NCBI GenBank assembly: GCA_004835665.1
Contig: RBKR01000003.1
Location: 1,116,001-1,180,000, forward strand
Source of the DNA: Phoma sp. XZ068
Taxonomy: Eukaryota; Ascomycota; Dothideomycetes; Pleosporales; Didymellaceae
DNA length: 64,000 nucleotides
Direction of reading: 5' to 3'
Made by a program: the position numbers and the translations under genes. This document shows, one piece after another, positions 31,101 to 42,696 of the stretch; position 1 is the stretch's first letter; each line of letters starts with the position of its first letter. Under the pieces are notes generated by a model, which saw only the letters and a list, made by a program, of their open reading frames with translations, made no database searches and had not been told where the DNA came from.

Positions 31101-33188
31101 CACAAGCCCAGTGTCATCTACATCCCAGCTGTAGATGTTTGGTACAATACGCTACCTCCAGCAGCCACGAAGACCTTCAAGCTACTTCTGCGTAGCATCG
31201 GTGCTAACGAACCGATCATGCTGCTGGGTGTCATGGAGCTTGAGAATGAGGAGACAAAACCAGATCGACAGATGTTGGTCGATCTCTTTGGCTTCTCTCT
31301 CAGCAATCAGTTTGAACTGCAGCGTCCCGACCAAGAAGGCCGCGCTGAATTCTTCAACTCCATCAGCCAGTACATTCGCATGTCTCCTGCTGACTTCCCG
31401 GATCTTGACAACAGAAAGAAGCGCATCCTACCAGTGTTGGAACCTGCGCCCATTGTCGAGCCAGTCCTGGATCCGAAGGAAATCGCCGCTCGAGAAAAGG
31501 TACAAAGGAAGCAAGACCAATTGACACTAAACAAGCTGAAAGGCTTGATTCAACCAATCATGGACAATCTGAAGAAAAAGCACAGGAGATTCTTCAAACC
31601 GGTTTTGGATCCAAGCTGGTTTGCTTACCTCATCGATGAGCAGAACCCGAACCATGTCACCAGCGACCTGGACCGAGAACAACAAGAGGCTGAAGGCATG
31701 AGTCGCCCTTGGGAAATGTCAACTGACAACAAGGGCGTAGGCGTGTTACTGCACGTTCAGAGTGGGAACAAGTACTACAACCTTGATTTGTCGCAAATCG
31801 AGCAGCGGCTTTCGAATGGATACTACAAACGCCCGAAAGACTTCTTATTCGACGTCAAGACACTAGCTAAGGACTCTAAAACCTACCAAGACGCAGAGCG
31901 AACACTCAAAGCCAACGAAATGATTGCAAATGTGGAGGTGGACATAGACTCTTGGTTTACCGGCAACGATGCTCAATATCTGTGGTTGACGAAGGAGTGC
32001 GATGCCCTGTATGAGCGCGAACTGCAGCGTGCAAAGAAGGCACAGGAGAAGCGCAAGAAAGCGATCGCCGACGGTGAGGAAGTGCCTCCGGAAGTTGCGC
32101 CAGTACCACCGGAGCAATCGCTCGGAACCACTGAGACCTCGGGTCCCATTGTACTTGGGGAGCCCATACCTCGTTTCCCTCCTGTCACGCCTTTACGTGC
32201 ACCGCACGACGCATCGCTATCGAACGGTACGAGTGCAGGGGACAGTGGGGATCATTCGCATCAGAACGGGTCGACAGTGCCGTCGCGTGTGGCAGATGAA
32301 GACTCACTCATGCCGGACAGTCAACAGGACGTCACTGCGAGCACACAGGCTGACTTGCAATTTCAAACGCCTAGCAGGCCCAACACACAGCTGACGCAGA
32401 AGTCGCAAGTGTCCGCTCGCACATTTGTCAACCCGAACATGCTTCCTCATGACTACCATAACAGTGCCAGTACGACAACATCCGGCAATCAGACTTCGAA
32501 GCGTTCTTCGGACAACAAGTTCGGCACTCAGAGCAGCAATGGCGTCAGCCATGTTGGCTTGCCAGAGTTCATTGCTCCGGCTGGCGGGTCACAGCTTCCA
32601 GACACTCAAGGTGCGCTCGACTCCTTCTACCGTCGATTCGAGCTCGACCCACCCCTCTCCCCCGAATACTCAGCTAACTCGAGTTTCGATACAGAACAGC
32701 AATTCCTTAGCCAACACTCAGGATCGCCGCCATCGCAAACTTCACAACCCTCCCAATCGTCTCAGATGCCTGCACCGGCACCTCCAGCGCACAAGTCGAA
32801 CATCATCGACATCCTCGCCGAGCCGCAGCCTGAGCCCCAGCTCATCCTTGAGGATTCTTCCCTCATTCAACTTCACAGCAAGCTCATTTCTGCCTCGTCC
32901 GGCTGCTCGCTCGAGCAACTCGAGCAGGTCAATGCCGCGCTCATGGAAACAATATGGCAACACCGCAGAGAGTACAATCGTAATAAGGTCATCTCTGCGG
33001 TTGCGGACGCCTTCAATGTCATCATCGAAGACATCGACACCATGCAAAAGATCCTCAAACAGAGCCAAGACGAGGAGGTCGAGCAGCAGCACATTCAGTA
33101 TGAATTTGATGCTAGTCAAGCAGGTGCCTATACGCAAGTGCCCAGGAGTGACTACTATAGTCGAACGCAGATGGCTACGCAGATTTAG
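28176..33188 (+). CDS. YTA7: Yta7/Abo1/ATAD2-type AAA ATPase with bromodomain
   Basis: Single exon of 1670 aa. These chromatin ATPases handle histone H3-H4 and affect nucleosome density. Residues 1-500 are acidic, Ser/Asp/Glu-rich and disordered. The first AAA module has Walker A GPPGTGKT at 621-628 and Walker B IIFFDEIDG with Asp685-Glu686, plus an arginine-finger region NALRRPGRFDR. A second AAA module starting near residue 918 is degenerate: the P-loop reads GLQGMGQQY and the Walker B region reads VIYIPAVDVW. A divergent bromodomain spans roughly residues 1125-1275 (KHRRFFKPVLDPSWF...YYNLDLSQIEQRL). The C-terminal Ser/Gln-rich tail ends in a coiled segment. Length fits fungal orthologues. 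Confidence 0.95.
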   Translation: MSNRTKRKFDIDPTASDPEDDDYDDVERAPPQRRRANRTPGTKKKGNKRQRRVYNGSDVDDDDDDLIEDDSFTDRSESEEPEVNPATGRSVRRATKRQVTYEESDEDEIEDTPSESEDDGPRATGRRRAAKPSIEEVEKPSLIVKLKMSENAFSRNLRARTGSKSTAPPRGRTPEVGITRRSSRLSHDVEAPIVELSDSGRHVNIVREGTRTPEPSVARATRGGKGPRVQAPSTIEEASQEVSMIRDEGNEDSPGPLDNILAGAQMQVESSARETPEHDAQGTKEEDEEEEGMEGVIQESQHDRAAEDSDEEEGPITRGGRNLRSRATSQKRKRGADESSDFEPVDVDAEGEEEEMSDSDNDKGKGTASDSASGSARKTRGRTRQSQRSRRNSSDEESALDDDELQDELQELSSNKRRRLSRRVPDKDLSYETGPRRRERRTVDYRVVRPELNAVFENDDDDGPAPSINKSRSKAGGGGYGTLFSNHGPFGGGQVGLGQDDDSDSSDDEVQKMPRNFGSIVGMTPTAATAPGFGAFPQGHNSAQHDKGSGGGPANFGKIKDKKALADADPLGVDPNVNFDGVGGLDDHINKLKEMIMLPLLYPEVFQRFKITPPRGVLFHGPPGTGKTLLARALASSVSSHGQKVTFYMRKGADALSKWVGEAEKQLRTLFEEARKTQPSIIFFDEIDGLAPVRSSKQEQIHASIVATLLALMDGMDGRGQVVVIGATNRPDSVDNALRRPGRFDREFYFPLPNVEGRRAILDIHTKNWDPPLEPKMKNELAELTKGYGGADLRALCTEAALNAVQGTYPQIYQSEKKLLIHPSEIKVLAKDFMVSVNKMVPSSQRTATAAANPLPKSIEPLLRRPLAGILKRIDELIPRRKALTALEEAEYDDREDEKGFERETTLRNFESSRIFRPRLLITGLQGMGQQYLGAALLSKVEGLHVQSFDLPTILEDSARSPEAAITQLFTEVRRHKPSVIYIPAVDVWYNTLPPAATKTFKLLLRSIGANEPIMLLGVMELENEETKPDRQMLVDLFGFSLSNQFELQRPDQEGRAEFFNSISQYIRMSPADFPDLDNRKKRILPVLEPAPIVEPVLDPKEIAAREKVQRKQDQLTLNKLKGLIQPIMDNLKKKHRRFFKPVLDPSWFAYLIDEQNPNHVTSDLDREQQEAEGMSRPWEMSTDNKGVGVLLHVQSGNKYYNLDLSQIEQRLSNGYYKRPKDFLFDVKTLAKDSKTYQDAERTLKANEMIANVEVDIDSWFTGNDAQYLWLTKECDALYERELQRAKKAQEKRKKAIADGEEVPPEVAPVPPEQSLGTTETSGPIVLGEPIPRFPPVTPLRAPHDASLSNGTSAGDSGDHSHQNGSTVPSRVADEDSLMPDSQQDVTASTQADLQFQTPSRPNTQLTQKSQVSARTFVNPNMLPHDYHNSASTTTSGNQTSKRSSDNKFGTQSSNGVSHVGLPEFIAPAGGSQLPDTQGALDSFYRRFELDPPLSPEYSANSSFDTEQQFLSQHSGSPPSQTSQPSQSSQMPAPAPPAHKSNIIDILAEPQPEPQLILEDSSLIQLHSKLISASSGCSLEQLEQVNAALMETIWQHRREYNRNKVISAVADAFNVIIEDIDTMQKILKQSQDEEVEQQHIQYEFDASQAGAYTQVPRSDYYSRTQMATQI

Positions 33189-35239
33189 GGGTTGTGGAAC
33201 TTATTGGAGCTCACAGATTGTGTGATTGGGGCAAAGACCCACGATGTTGGAGCATGACGACTACGCTACACGGTCCTTTATTTTTCTCATTATTGTTTGT
33301 GCACTTGCTATATTTGCACGGCTGGCGTTTCGTTGCACTCGCGACTTGGTTGACACATACCCCCGATTTGTTCCCATTGGAGTGGCACTATTGTCTCGTA
33401 GAAATAGATAGCAGGATCGATCGACGCTGACTCAAAATAATACGCCTTCGCCCCCATCGTGCAATTGCTCGCGTACAACTCTGGTGCTCGGTTCGGGCTC
33501 CTACACCACGGGTATCACCTTACCTTGTCCACGTCTCCGGTTACACACCCTTGGTCACAGGAACGGTCCGCTCTTGCGCCTCCTACTATTCCTGCTCCTT
33601 CGAAGCGGGCAACGTTCATGATAGCACAATACTTCCGTGGTTTAAGTCAAGATTATCGGTGCGCTAAGTGCTAGGTAAGGAGCGCCCTTTGCAAAGTGAC
33701 AAAGGTGTGGTTGTTGGGACGTGAAGGACGGGGGCGGGACGGTCAAGCGTTGAGTAAGGAGAGTGTTACCGGGGTCTGTTGTCTCGGTTGGGTGAACATC
33801 AACGTGCAACTTACTCGATAGGCAGCGGTGCCATGATAGAAACTGAAATACTTTGTGACCAAAAAGGCAAGTCGGTATTTCCTCGGTGTGCTCTGTTATC
33901 CTTTGATTGCGTGGCTTGCAATAAGTCGCAATGACGGGCCGCAGATCGGTGACACCGAACGTGCTTCTGTCGTTCGCGAAGCTTGGACATATACTGTATT
34001 CTTCGCTTCGTCGAGGATCCGGGGCATTTGAGGGCCCAGGGCCCAGAGAAAAGGGGACACTCGCACTAGCGCAGATCGTCCTATCACAGAATAACGTCCT
34101 TCGACGCTCGTCTAACATCCGCGAACCGAGTCGAGGCCTCATTAAACTAAGTATTCTTTGTGAAAGATGAGTGGATTCAAAGCCCACTCCTGCACCGCCA
34201 TCGGTGAGTCGTTTTCAGCCTACGCGTTGAGGTGCACGGCAGCTTGCCAACGAAGTCCAACATGTATCTGACAGAACGTGGCTGAGCGGACGTTTGAGAA
34301 CGTTCGACTCGAACACCCGGCTAAACGCGGACCCCTGCTGTGTTGGTCGAATGAGCGACTCAAGGCGCAACGGTCTTGACGTGGAGGACGCAAACACGTC
34401 GAGCCTATTTCGAGATTAAGCGCTTACCGAAGCCCCCGATGGAATTTCTGAGAGTGCAGGGGCGTACAGTAATGCCGTCCTGCAGTTGCTGTGACTGGCG
34501 TTCGCCATGTACTTACCCGGCGATCCTGCAGCATGCTGGTGTCTACCAACGAGAGTATAGCACCTTCCCCGAACGAACAAATGCCATGTGGTCCAGAAAC
34601 GCCACGAACCCTCCCACATGGTTCACTCTCGCCCTCTAATATCGGATTACAGGGCTCATACGGTCTGTAAGCGCATGCAAACACAGATTCGGTCAGATGA
34701 CACCATGTGTCACCCAATCACGGTAATAAGACATGCAGAAACGACTCCTACCGCGATGGGGCCGAGTCAAACATCTTGGACCCCGTCAGTTTGCCGGCCT
34801 TGCGCAGTTTCAACTCTGCTTGCTTTGTCCTAGGGTCGGACTTGCATAGCCTAGGGTACACGTTGCCGCCTTCGCAGCCACGCGAGCACCAACCTAACGG
34901 TCGGGCTTACCCTTCTCGTCAAGGCTAATGGTCGGTGACAATGCTTGGGAGGCCCTTAGATTACCTTGTGCATGGCAATGTCAGCCCTCAGCACGCGCTT
35001 TGACCCAACTGCAGCCGCGAGACGGTGTATATCATTCCTTTAGCCCCGGAGTGTTCCTAAAACTTCCTCTTGTTCGGTTCCTTTGTGCTCTTCGGTGGGC
35101 ACTGCTGCACTTCTGTTCAATCCTTCCACCTCTGATTCGACATGATATTGGCGCGCATACGATAGACGGCCTGATTTGAAATCGCTGGCTGCTGGCAATT
35201 GAATTTGAAAGGACGCGGCCCTAGAAACGCTTTAAAGAG
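33189..35239. other. Intergenic, 2 kb
   Basis: No supportable gene. Minus ORF 33642-34187 (181 codons) and others show no motif. The region lies between the YTA7 3' end and a receptor gene and probably holds the receptor's promoter. Confidence 0.5.
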
Positions 35240-36514
35240 ATGGTGAACTTTGAAACCTTGGACGAAGCATCGCGCAGCTTTGTACTGCCAGCACACATCC
35301 ATCCATGGCTACGAGCAGTCGTCGCATTCGGGTTCATCTCTTTCGCCGCATCCGTCACACTTCTCTTCGTCCTCACATACAAACTCATCTCCTGGCACAT
35401 CAAATCGAAACGGAGTAATCAATTTGTTATACTTATCTTCAACCTTCTTTGGGCGGACATACAACAGGCACTGGCCTTCTTGCTGAACGTCGAGTGGCTA
35501 CGGCTGGGTTCAGTTCAAGTCGAGAATCCGATATGCTTTGCTCAAGGCTGGCTGGTCTCAACTGGTGATTTGGGCAGTGGAGTTTGGTGCTTTGCGATAG
35601 GACTGCATACGTTTGCATCGGTCATTCTTGATTATAGATTAAAACCGAGGACATTCTATGCAGCCGTTGCTGCCGCATGGATATTTGTCATTGGTGTCTC
35701 GTCCATTGGAGTCGGGTTGCACTCGACGAACTTGTATGTGAGGTCCGGTGTATGGTGCTGGATACATCATGACTTGAAGGATCTTCGATTATGGACTCAT
35801 TACGTCTGGATCTTCATTTTGTAAGTTTGCGGCCACGATTGTACCCAACACTCCACTAACACCAACAGTGAGTTTGGGAACGTACTCATCTACGCCGTCA
35901 TCTACACAGTCTTGCTCCACCGTATCCGCACCGGTTACTATACCCCGGAGGAATCGAAACGAGTCCGAGCGATATCAAACCTCATGGTCGTTTACCCTCT
36001 CGTCTACGTAGTATGCACCATCCCTCTTGCCTCGGCCCGTATGGCAGCCATGACCGGAAATCCTCCATCGCTCGCTCGTCTATGTCTCTCTGGTGCTATG
36101 ATCACATCGAACGGTTGGCTCGATGTCCTTCTGTACACATGCACGCGCCGCATAATGATCTTCAGCGACGAGCCTCCATCTGACAACAATGGATTCGACA
36201 CCTTCTCCCCATTCTGGCAGGATAAAGCTCCCCGTTTCGGCGGTGAAACAACCATTGAGGCTCTGAATTCGAAGAAGAGCAGGCGTAATGCAAGCAGAAG
36301 CGTGATACAATCTGGGAGAGGTAGTTTGGATGATCTCTTTCCCATGGGGAACAAAGACATCAAACTAGTCATGACAACACATGTTACTAGCGAACCTGCA
36401 AACAACGAAGATTTTGAAGAGATGGAGGCCGGCGCGAGGAGGGTACGGCCCAGGTCTCCTCTCAGTCAGTGGAGCGAGGAGACGAAAAGTATGAAGAATT
36501 TGTCTCCTATATGA
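35240..36514 (+). CDS. Seven-transmembrane G-protein-coupled receptor, Git3/carbon-sensing-like
   Basis: Exons 35240-35820 and 35869-36514 join (GTAAGT...CACTAACACCAACAG) to 408 aa. Seven hydrophobic segments are visible, five before the intron and two after. The first starts near WLRAVVAFGFISFAA, and the last pair includes RAISNLMVVYPLVYVVCTIPLASARM and LCLSGAMITSNGWLDVLLY. The post-TM7 motif TCTRRIMIF resembles the Git3/GprC-E receptor group that couples to Gpa2-type G proteins. A cAMP-receptor-like assignment is the main alternative. The cytosolic tail is about 120 aa, rich in Ser/Arg, with RRNASRSVIQ as a possible kinase site. The ligand is unknown. Confidence 0.85.
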
Positions 36515-36701
36515 GGGGGTTCAAGATTATATGAGTTGCATAGATACCCTGCCGCAAGGCAATTCTGTTTCACGTCAATTCGAGATATTCATTAAGATCC
36601 AAAATCCTGCAATTGCTCAGACATGTGGCTGTGTGGTTTTTAACAGCTTCAGTCACTGTAGGTCTAATCTTTGATTCATATCTATCATCACGAACATCAG
36701 T

Positions 36702-38713
36702 CTAATTATTTGCATCAATCTCCTTCTGAACCCATTTTGGGACTGTGGGTTTCTTCTCCCAACCCTGCTTCCAGCTCTTCTTCCACCCATCAACACTGCT
36801 AGGCAGGGCAAACACAGCAGTAACGAACCACGTAGTCGATCCTGATGTAAGCTCATTCTTGAGCAACGGCACCACGCTTCTCGCCTCAACGAGGTTGCTG
36901 TTTGCGTCTGCCTGTAGAATGTGTCCGGCGCGGCTAGTCGATGACAGCTCGGCAATACCGACAGCTCCTGACCTCGATGCAGCGAGCGAACTCTGCTTAT
37001 CTTCCTTGCCGCCCTCAGGAAGCGACTCGTCGAAGCCATTGAACACTCGTCCATCGGCTTCTTTAGCTCCATACACTGCAAAAGCACCCTCTGCTGTCAG
37101 TAAATCGCGTCCAGTGGTGATCTTGTGGATTCTCAAATGCCAGTTTGGACTATCCTCGGCCGGCGGGACCAAGAAAGTCTGCACCTCAACATCAGGCCAA
37201 GGCTTCATACTGCTCACCAATACCGGCACTCCATCGAACGTCTCAATGGTCGAGTCACCATTATGCGCTCTGCGCATCTTCCATAATTCGCCCCCATCGT
37301 CAGAGAAGGCGAGTGAGGACTCTGGAACGAATTGCTCCAGTTCCTGGTATCCGGTGGATACGGAGTATGCAAATGCGGAGCTGTATGAAAACCTGCCGTA
37401 CTTGGCATTTGAGTTCTTGATCGCGTAGTGGCATGATTGACCGCTGCTAAGAAGGAAAGAGTGGCCTCCGCTTCGCACGACAATATGCCTTGGATGCTTC
37501 AATGGTCTAACGATACGGTCGTTTGCATATGGGTGGGGTTCTTCTTTGGCCTGCCAGAAGGGGTGGTCTTTGGAAGCTGCCAGAGGTGCGAATGCGAGCA
37601 TGCACCAGTACGGCGAGCCGGGAGAGTTGTAGTTCTCAGCCAGGTAGGTGTTTGGGTATGAGTAACCCAGGGTGAGCATGCCATTGGACTGGAAGATGTC
37701 GGTTTGGGTAGTCCACCAGCGTAAGTTGCGGAGCCAGATGCCCTTCACAACGCCCCAGGATAGGGGAGCGGGGAGTTCAACATCGGCGAATGCAAGAGCA
37801 CCCCAGAATGCGACCATAGCCCAACGATAGGTGAGTGATCGGCCGAACGTGATCGCGCGGCCTTCAGGGTCGAAGTAGTGGACGAAGTCCTGAGCATAGA
37901 GTCGTGCGCGCTCTTTATATTCAGAGGCTTGTTCAGGGTCGATGTCGGCGGCAAGCTTAGCATAGAGGAGCTGGAGGTACTGAATGGCGAAGGAACCAGA
38001 GTAGTAGTCCATCTGACGGTAGTGTTCCGGGCCATCGTTGCTCCAGCCTTCGCCGCGGTAGAAGGTGTTCAATTGCTTGATGTCTGATTTGACGAGCTCT
38101 CTGTTCCAGTTTGCTCCGTTCTTTGCAAGACCGAGGTTGGCGAAGACACGGAACCATAGCCTGTGCAAATGTTAGAATTATATCTTCACTTAACACTTGA
38201 CACCATAATTTGAGTGACTTACCAGTTTGTGTTGGGCATTTCCTTGCCGTTCATACTACCCAGCCATGTCTCAACATTCTTCTTCTGCTTATCTGTCAAC
38301 GGATCCCAGAACTGCTTGTTTGCTACAGCAAGTGTAAACCCAATGGGACACGCTTCCACCATCCTCTGATCGATGTCCTCCATATAACCCCAGAATCCAG
38401 GGCTCTCAGGGTCTGTACCATTTATCAGACCTTGGACAAACTTATCAGTCGCGGCATATTCACTGCCTCCAGCCAACAGAGCTGCAAGACCCCACAATGG
38501 TCTCGCAAAACCCTCGACCTGAGCAGCAGTCTCATCAAAACGAGTTCCAGTCGAGCCAACTTTGACCATCGAACTGTGCTCTGAGAAGCCTGCCAAGAGG
38601 GGATCCAATAGCGAAGCCACTGCCTGGACGACATCATCTCTATCGCGCAGCGGATTCGTGGAGAAAGCGTGGAGGGGAAACGCGCGGTTGGCGTTTGCCG
38701 TGGCTGCACTCAT
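36702..38713 (-). CDS. DUF2264-family protein
   Basis: Exons 38223-38713 and 36702-38160 join across a 62-nt GTAAGT...GCACAG intron to 649 aa. The N-terminal part (FEGFARP-like VEGFARPLWGLAALLAGG, NKQFWDPLTDKQK, NTNWLWFRVF) is an alpha/alpha-toroid-type domain characteristic of DUF2264. The rest includes GEGWSNDGPEHYRQMDYYSGSF and SGGHSFLLSSGQ. No signal peptide is present. Some DUF2264 proteins have been linked to glycoside hydrolase activity on uronic-acid sugars; this is from memory, and activity here is inferred only. The gene is convergent with the receptor gene, whose stop lies 187 nt away. Confidence 0.87.
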
Positions 38714-40015
38714 GATTCGCGGGACTAAGCAATTGCTTTGATACTCTTTCTAGGCGTGTATCGCAAGGCGTCAAGACTCGCAAGAATTATTGCGTTGAGT
38801 TTCCGTCACGTCCGGTCCGCGGTCGCAAACACAACAAGTGACACTTTTATTTGTGGCTTGGTTCAGGATCGATAATCACTGGCGTGAGATCGTGCAGCTT
38901 GATGCCGAAGCCCAGAAGTTCCAAGAGTTTGAGGCGTGAGTGCAGGTGCCGAATTGAGCGGTGCCGAAATGCTTGACTTGGGCCGGAAATCGCGTGGCCT
39001 TGTTGGAACGACGAGGTTTCGGTGTTACTGGCTGGTTCAGCGGCGTGCGTGCGATTGACATTGGTTGTTTCCTTTATATTGCCCTTTAACCGTCGGGTCT
39101 CGGGTCAAGGATAGCGAAGCGTGGACGATCGCTGTTCCCACCGACTATGAGCCCCTCCATGCCCCGACTTTTGCATACGGACCACCGCGTAATCACGGTC
39201 TTTGGACGAGGTCGATTCAACCAATTGCGCTAAGCTCCACAAATCTTATCATGAATCCACAAATCCTACGTTCGCGGATGGGCCGGCTGTGTGGATGTTC
39301 ACAACGAGTTTAATTCACGGATAAATGCACGGGAGATGGTCTCTGCAGCTTAGAGCAGTTTAGCGGGCCGTTTCCACTCACACTACCCCAGACTTGATGT
39401 TGCACCGACCTGGAGGCCAGCTTTGTGCAGTGTGGGGACAAAGTCCAAGGCCCCATGGAGAGCCAAGAACCCAGACTTGCTTCGCATACTTTGGCTGATG
39501 AGGAGTGGGCGCCACATCCTCCGCTTGTTGGCGGAAGTTCACGCTGTGCTTGGCTCGTCCAAGACGCAGATTCCCTCTTCCACAAATGGCGGCGGGCGAA
39601 TTGCGCCGAGCCAAGCGACTTGTCTGCAAGCGGGAGCCAAGAGTTCCAACGTGAGCGTCATATTACTGGACGGAACAAACAGAAACGCTATCTGGATCTT
39701 CAGACGAAGCTCCTTCGGGATGTGGATGGCCTGTTTAACGTGCGTGTGGAGGGTTCAATGTAGTCTGGAGTCCGGGGGGAGAGACTGGGGCCAGGACCGC
39801 GGCGTTGGTTACCCCGTCTTGACGGGGAGCTTGGGCCGCTGTACGTGCAGATATATAGATATGGTAGTCCCGCTGCTGAGGATCATCCCATCTGTGGAGG
39901 CTTTATCTACCTCATATCCACTGGCATCATCCCGAGGTTGACCAGCACAAGACCAGGATACACAGTCGACTCACCTAGAGGGAACCATCGCCGGCGTAAC
40001 AAACAAACCGCAACC
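38714..40015. other. Divergent intergenic region, DUF2264 / MFS carrier
   Basis: 1.3 kb between outward-facing starts. ORFs of 60-172 codons here lack motifs. A GGATAA half-site near 39318 faintly recalls the quinic-acid activator site, but no full palindrome is seen. Confidence 0.45.
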
Positions 40016-41770
40016 ATGAGCGGACGCCCTAGCACTGGTGCTCGTATCATCAGGAGCATTGTCAAGAACGATGCTGTCAAAAAGGATCCCCATGAGATCT
40101 ACGGATGGCGTGCCTTCGCCATGGCTGGCTCCGCTTGTTTCGGAGGCATGCTTTTCGGTTTCGATATCGGTACCATTGGAGGTGTTCTTGAGTTGAAGGA
40201 GTTCCAGCAGTATGTTTTCTCTCAGCGAACCTTCACTCGCACATGACTGACATGCACTGCAGGAAGTACGGCCTTGCGGATAAGACGAAGAAACAGCGAG
40301 CCGATCTCGGCGCCAACATCGCCTCGACCTTACAGGCTGGATGTTTCCTTGGTTGTTTCATCGGATCCTGGATGGCCGACAAGTATGGCCGCAAGTTTGC
40401 TCTTCAGTTCGCTGGTCTTGTCACCATTGTGGGTTGTGTTATCCAGGCCGCTGCCTCTGGTAGCCTCGCAGCTATGTATATTGGTCGTCTCGTCGCTGGT
40501 GTCGGTGTTGGTGAGGCTTCCATGGTCGTTCCTCTCTACATTTCCGAAAACGCTCCTCGTGCCATTCGTGGTGGTCTTACTGGTCTATATCAACTGTTCA
40601 TCGCTACTGGAACATGTCTGGCGTTTTGGGTTAACTACGGCTCACTCCTGCACATCTCCGGCAGCCAGGCAGTTTATATCGTTCCTCTCGCCCTCCAGGC
40701 TCTTCCAGCTGTACTCCTCTGCGGCTGCATGGCTTTGAACAAGGAGTCTCCTCGTTTCCTTGCCAAGCAGGATCGCTGGGAGGAGGCTACTTCTGTCCTC
40801 GCTCGTGTTCGTAACTTGCCTGCGTCCCATGAGTACGTTGCTGCCGAGTTGAAGGACATCGCCGACCAGCTCGAGCACGAGCGCATGCTCGTCGCTGGTG
40901 CTACGGTCAAGGATCTCCTCAAGGAGATGTTCACCATCCCTGGTAACCGCAAGCGCGCTCTTCTCTCCATCGGACTCATGATCTGTCAGCAGATGACCGG
41001 AACCAACGCCATCAACTACTACGCGCCCCAGATCTTCACTGCGCTCGGTCTTAGCGGTAACGAGGTCAAGCTCTTCGCTACCGGCATCTACGGTATTGTG
41101 AAGATGGTCGCCTGTCTTGCTTTCCTCATCTTCGCTGTTGACTCCCTTGGTCGCCGCCGCTCGCTTCTCTGGACCTCTATTGCTCAAGGTCTTGCTATGT
41201 TCTACATCGGCCTGTACATGCGCATCGATCCTCCCAAGGGCAAAGGAGACGTCCCGCCTGCTGGTTACTTTGCTCTCGTCTGCGTCTTCCTTTTCGCTGG
41301 TTTCTTCCAGTTTGGTTGGGGCCCTGTGTGCTGGATCTACGTCTCTGAGATCCCAGCTGCCCGTCTTCGATCCCTCAACGTCGCTATCGCTGCAGCGACC
41401 CAATGGCTGTTTAATTTTGTAGTGGCCAGGGCAACTCCAGTCATGATGACAACAGTAGGATTCAATGGTTATGGGTAAGTTGTGTGGTTGCGGTTGTGGT
41501 TGATGAAGTTTTGAACGGCGGCTAACGAACACCAGCGCATTCCTCATCTACGGAAGCTTCTGCTTCTCTATGTTCTTCTTCGTCTGGTTCCTTGTTCCCG
41601 AGACCAAGGGAATTTCTCTTGAGAAGATGGATGATCTCTTCGGTATCACCGAGCTCATCAAGAATATTGAGGCCGACCGCGAGGGTCGCGCGTCCTTCAA
41701 CGAGATCGGACTCGACGGGAAGGAGGTCGTCCGCGAGGAGCGCAAGGAGGTTGCACCTAACACGCACTAG
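40016..41770 (+). CDS. MFS sugar-porter family carrier, quinate-permease-like
   Basis: Exons 40016-40209, 40263-41474 and 41536-41770 join to 546 aa with twelve predicted membrane helices. Sugar-porter motifs are clear: FGFDIGTIGG, DKYGRKFALQ, GRLVAGVGVGEASMVVP, NKESPRFL, QQMTGTNAINYYAPQIF, and PETKGISLEKMD near the end. The RIDPPKGKG...PPAGYFALV loop and FFQFGWGPVCWIYVSEIP resemble fungal quinate permeases (QutD/Qa-y), proton symporters for quinic acid. No other quinate catabolic gene is in the window, so a hexose or other polyol substrate remains possible. Start: MSGRPS, in a CAACCATGA context. Confidence 0.93.
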
Positions 41771-42696
41771 AAGAAGGTTAAGTCGTGTGGTAAACCTCGC
41801 TGGTAGGGTAGGCTTTGGCTGCAGCATGCCTTTGGTCATGCACCGTCGAACTCTGCCTCCAGATGAAGAATAGCTTAAGCCTATGACATTTAGTAATGAA
41901 ACGACGTTTAAGACTCTTATCCAATGCCAGAAGCTGTTGTTTCCCCGTATTTTATTCCTGTGCTCCTTATTTGATAGAGCACAGGTCTTTGGTTGAAGTC
42001 CAAAGGAACACCGCCTTGCCCAGTAGAACACCTATGTCACAATTGAAATTAGTAATGCTAAGTGCGCAACACAGGGTTTGGGTTTTGGGTTTTTTTAGTA
42101 AATATTTGTAGTAATTTGAAGCGTTGTTGCGTTGTGGATGGAAGTATATAAACCCTATTGCAGCTGTGAAGATGTTCGGCCAACAAAATGAACTTGCTTC
42201 GCAGAAACTTGTAGTCCGCAAAACTGAGGATAGGTAACCAATCGGGCATCAGCTGATTCACAAAGAACTCCTTAGGTCCATAGAAGAAATTTTGGTTCGT
42301 TTGTTTCTGCATGTAATTGATGTACTCTAGTCGACGATCACAAGCGTTATCCTTGCCAGGCTATCTTCCACTTTGGCGGATTCACGAGGTACAGCATTGC
42401 ATCATAGTATGGTTGTCCATAAAGCCACGTCACGACCTTGCGTTGCTCTTTACATTTGTGTACCTTGTGTGATCATAGTAGGAGGGTTTTGTGATTTTAG
42501 ACCGAGCTGACAAGTACGAAACAAGGGAGCTTTGCGTCGCGAATCATAGTGCATAGTGGTGTCCACGTTATCCATACAAACTCCATTCAACGATTGTAGA
42601 GTGACCGGCTGTCCCAGAAACAAGGAAAAAGCAAGTAGCTTGTCGTTGCACGACTATCATGTGCATGCGCTCTGCTTCCCCGAGACTGTGTAGCCT
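41771..42696. other. Convergent 3' flanks, no gene seen
   Basis: 925 nt between the convergent MFS and RPEL genes. It is AT-rich, with short unsupported ORFs. Confidence 0.5.

Noticed and set aside
33642..34187. 181-codon minus-strand frame
   Set aside because: No motif or plausible splice partners.
34160..34200. B-box-like GGCTTTGAATCC on the minus strand
   Set aside because: The invariant TTC of the T-loop is TTT here and no cloverleaf forms.
39423..39941. 172-codon plus-strand frame ahead of the MFS carrier
   Set aside because: Runs into the carrier's 5' leader with no recognisable protein features.
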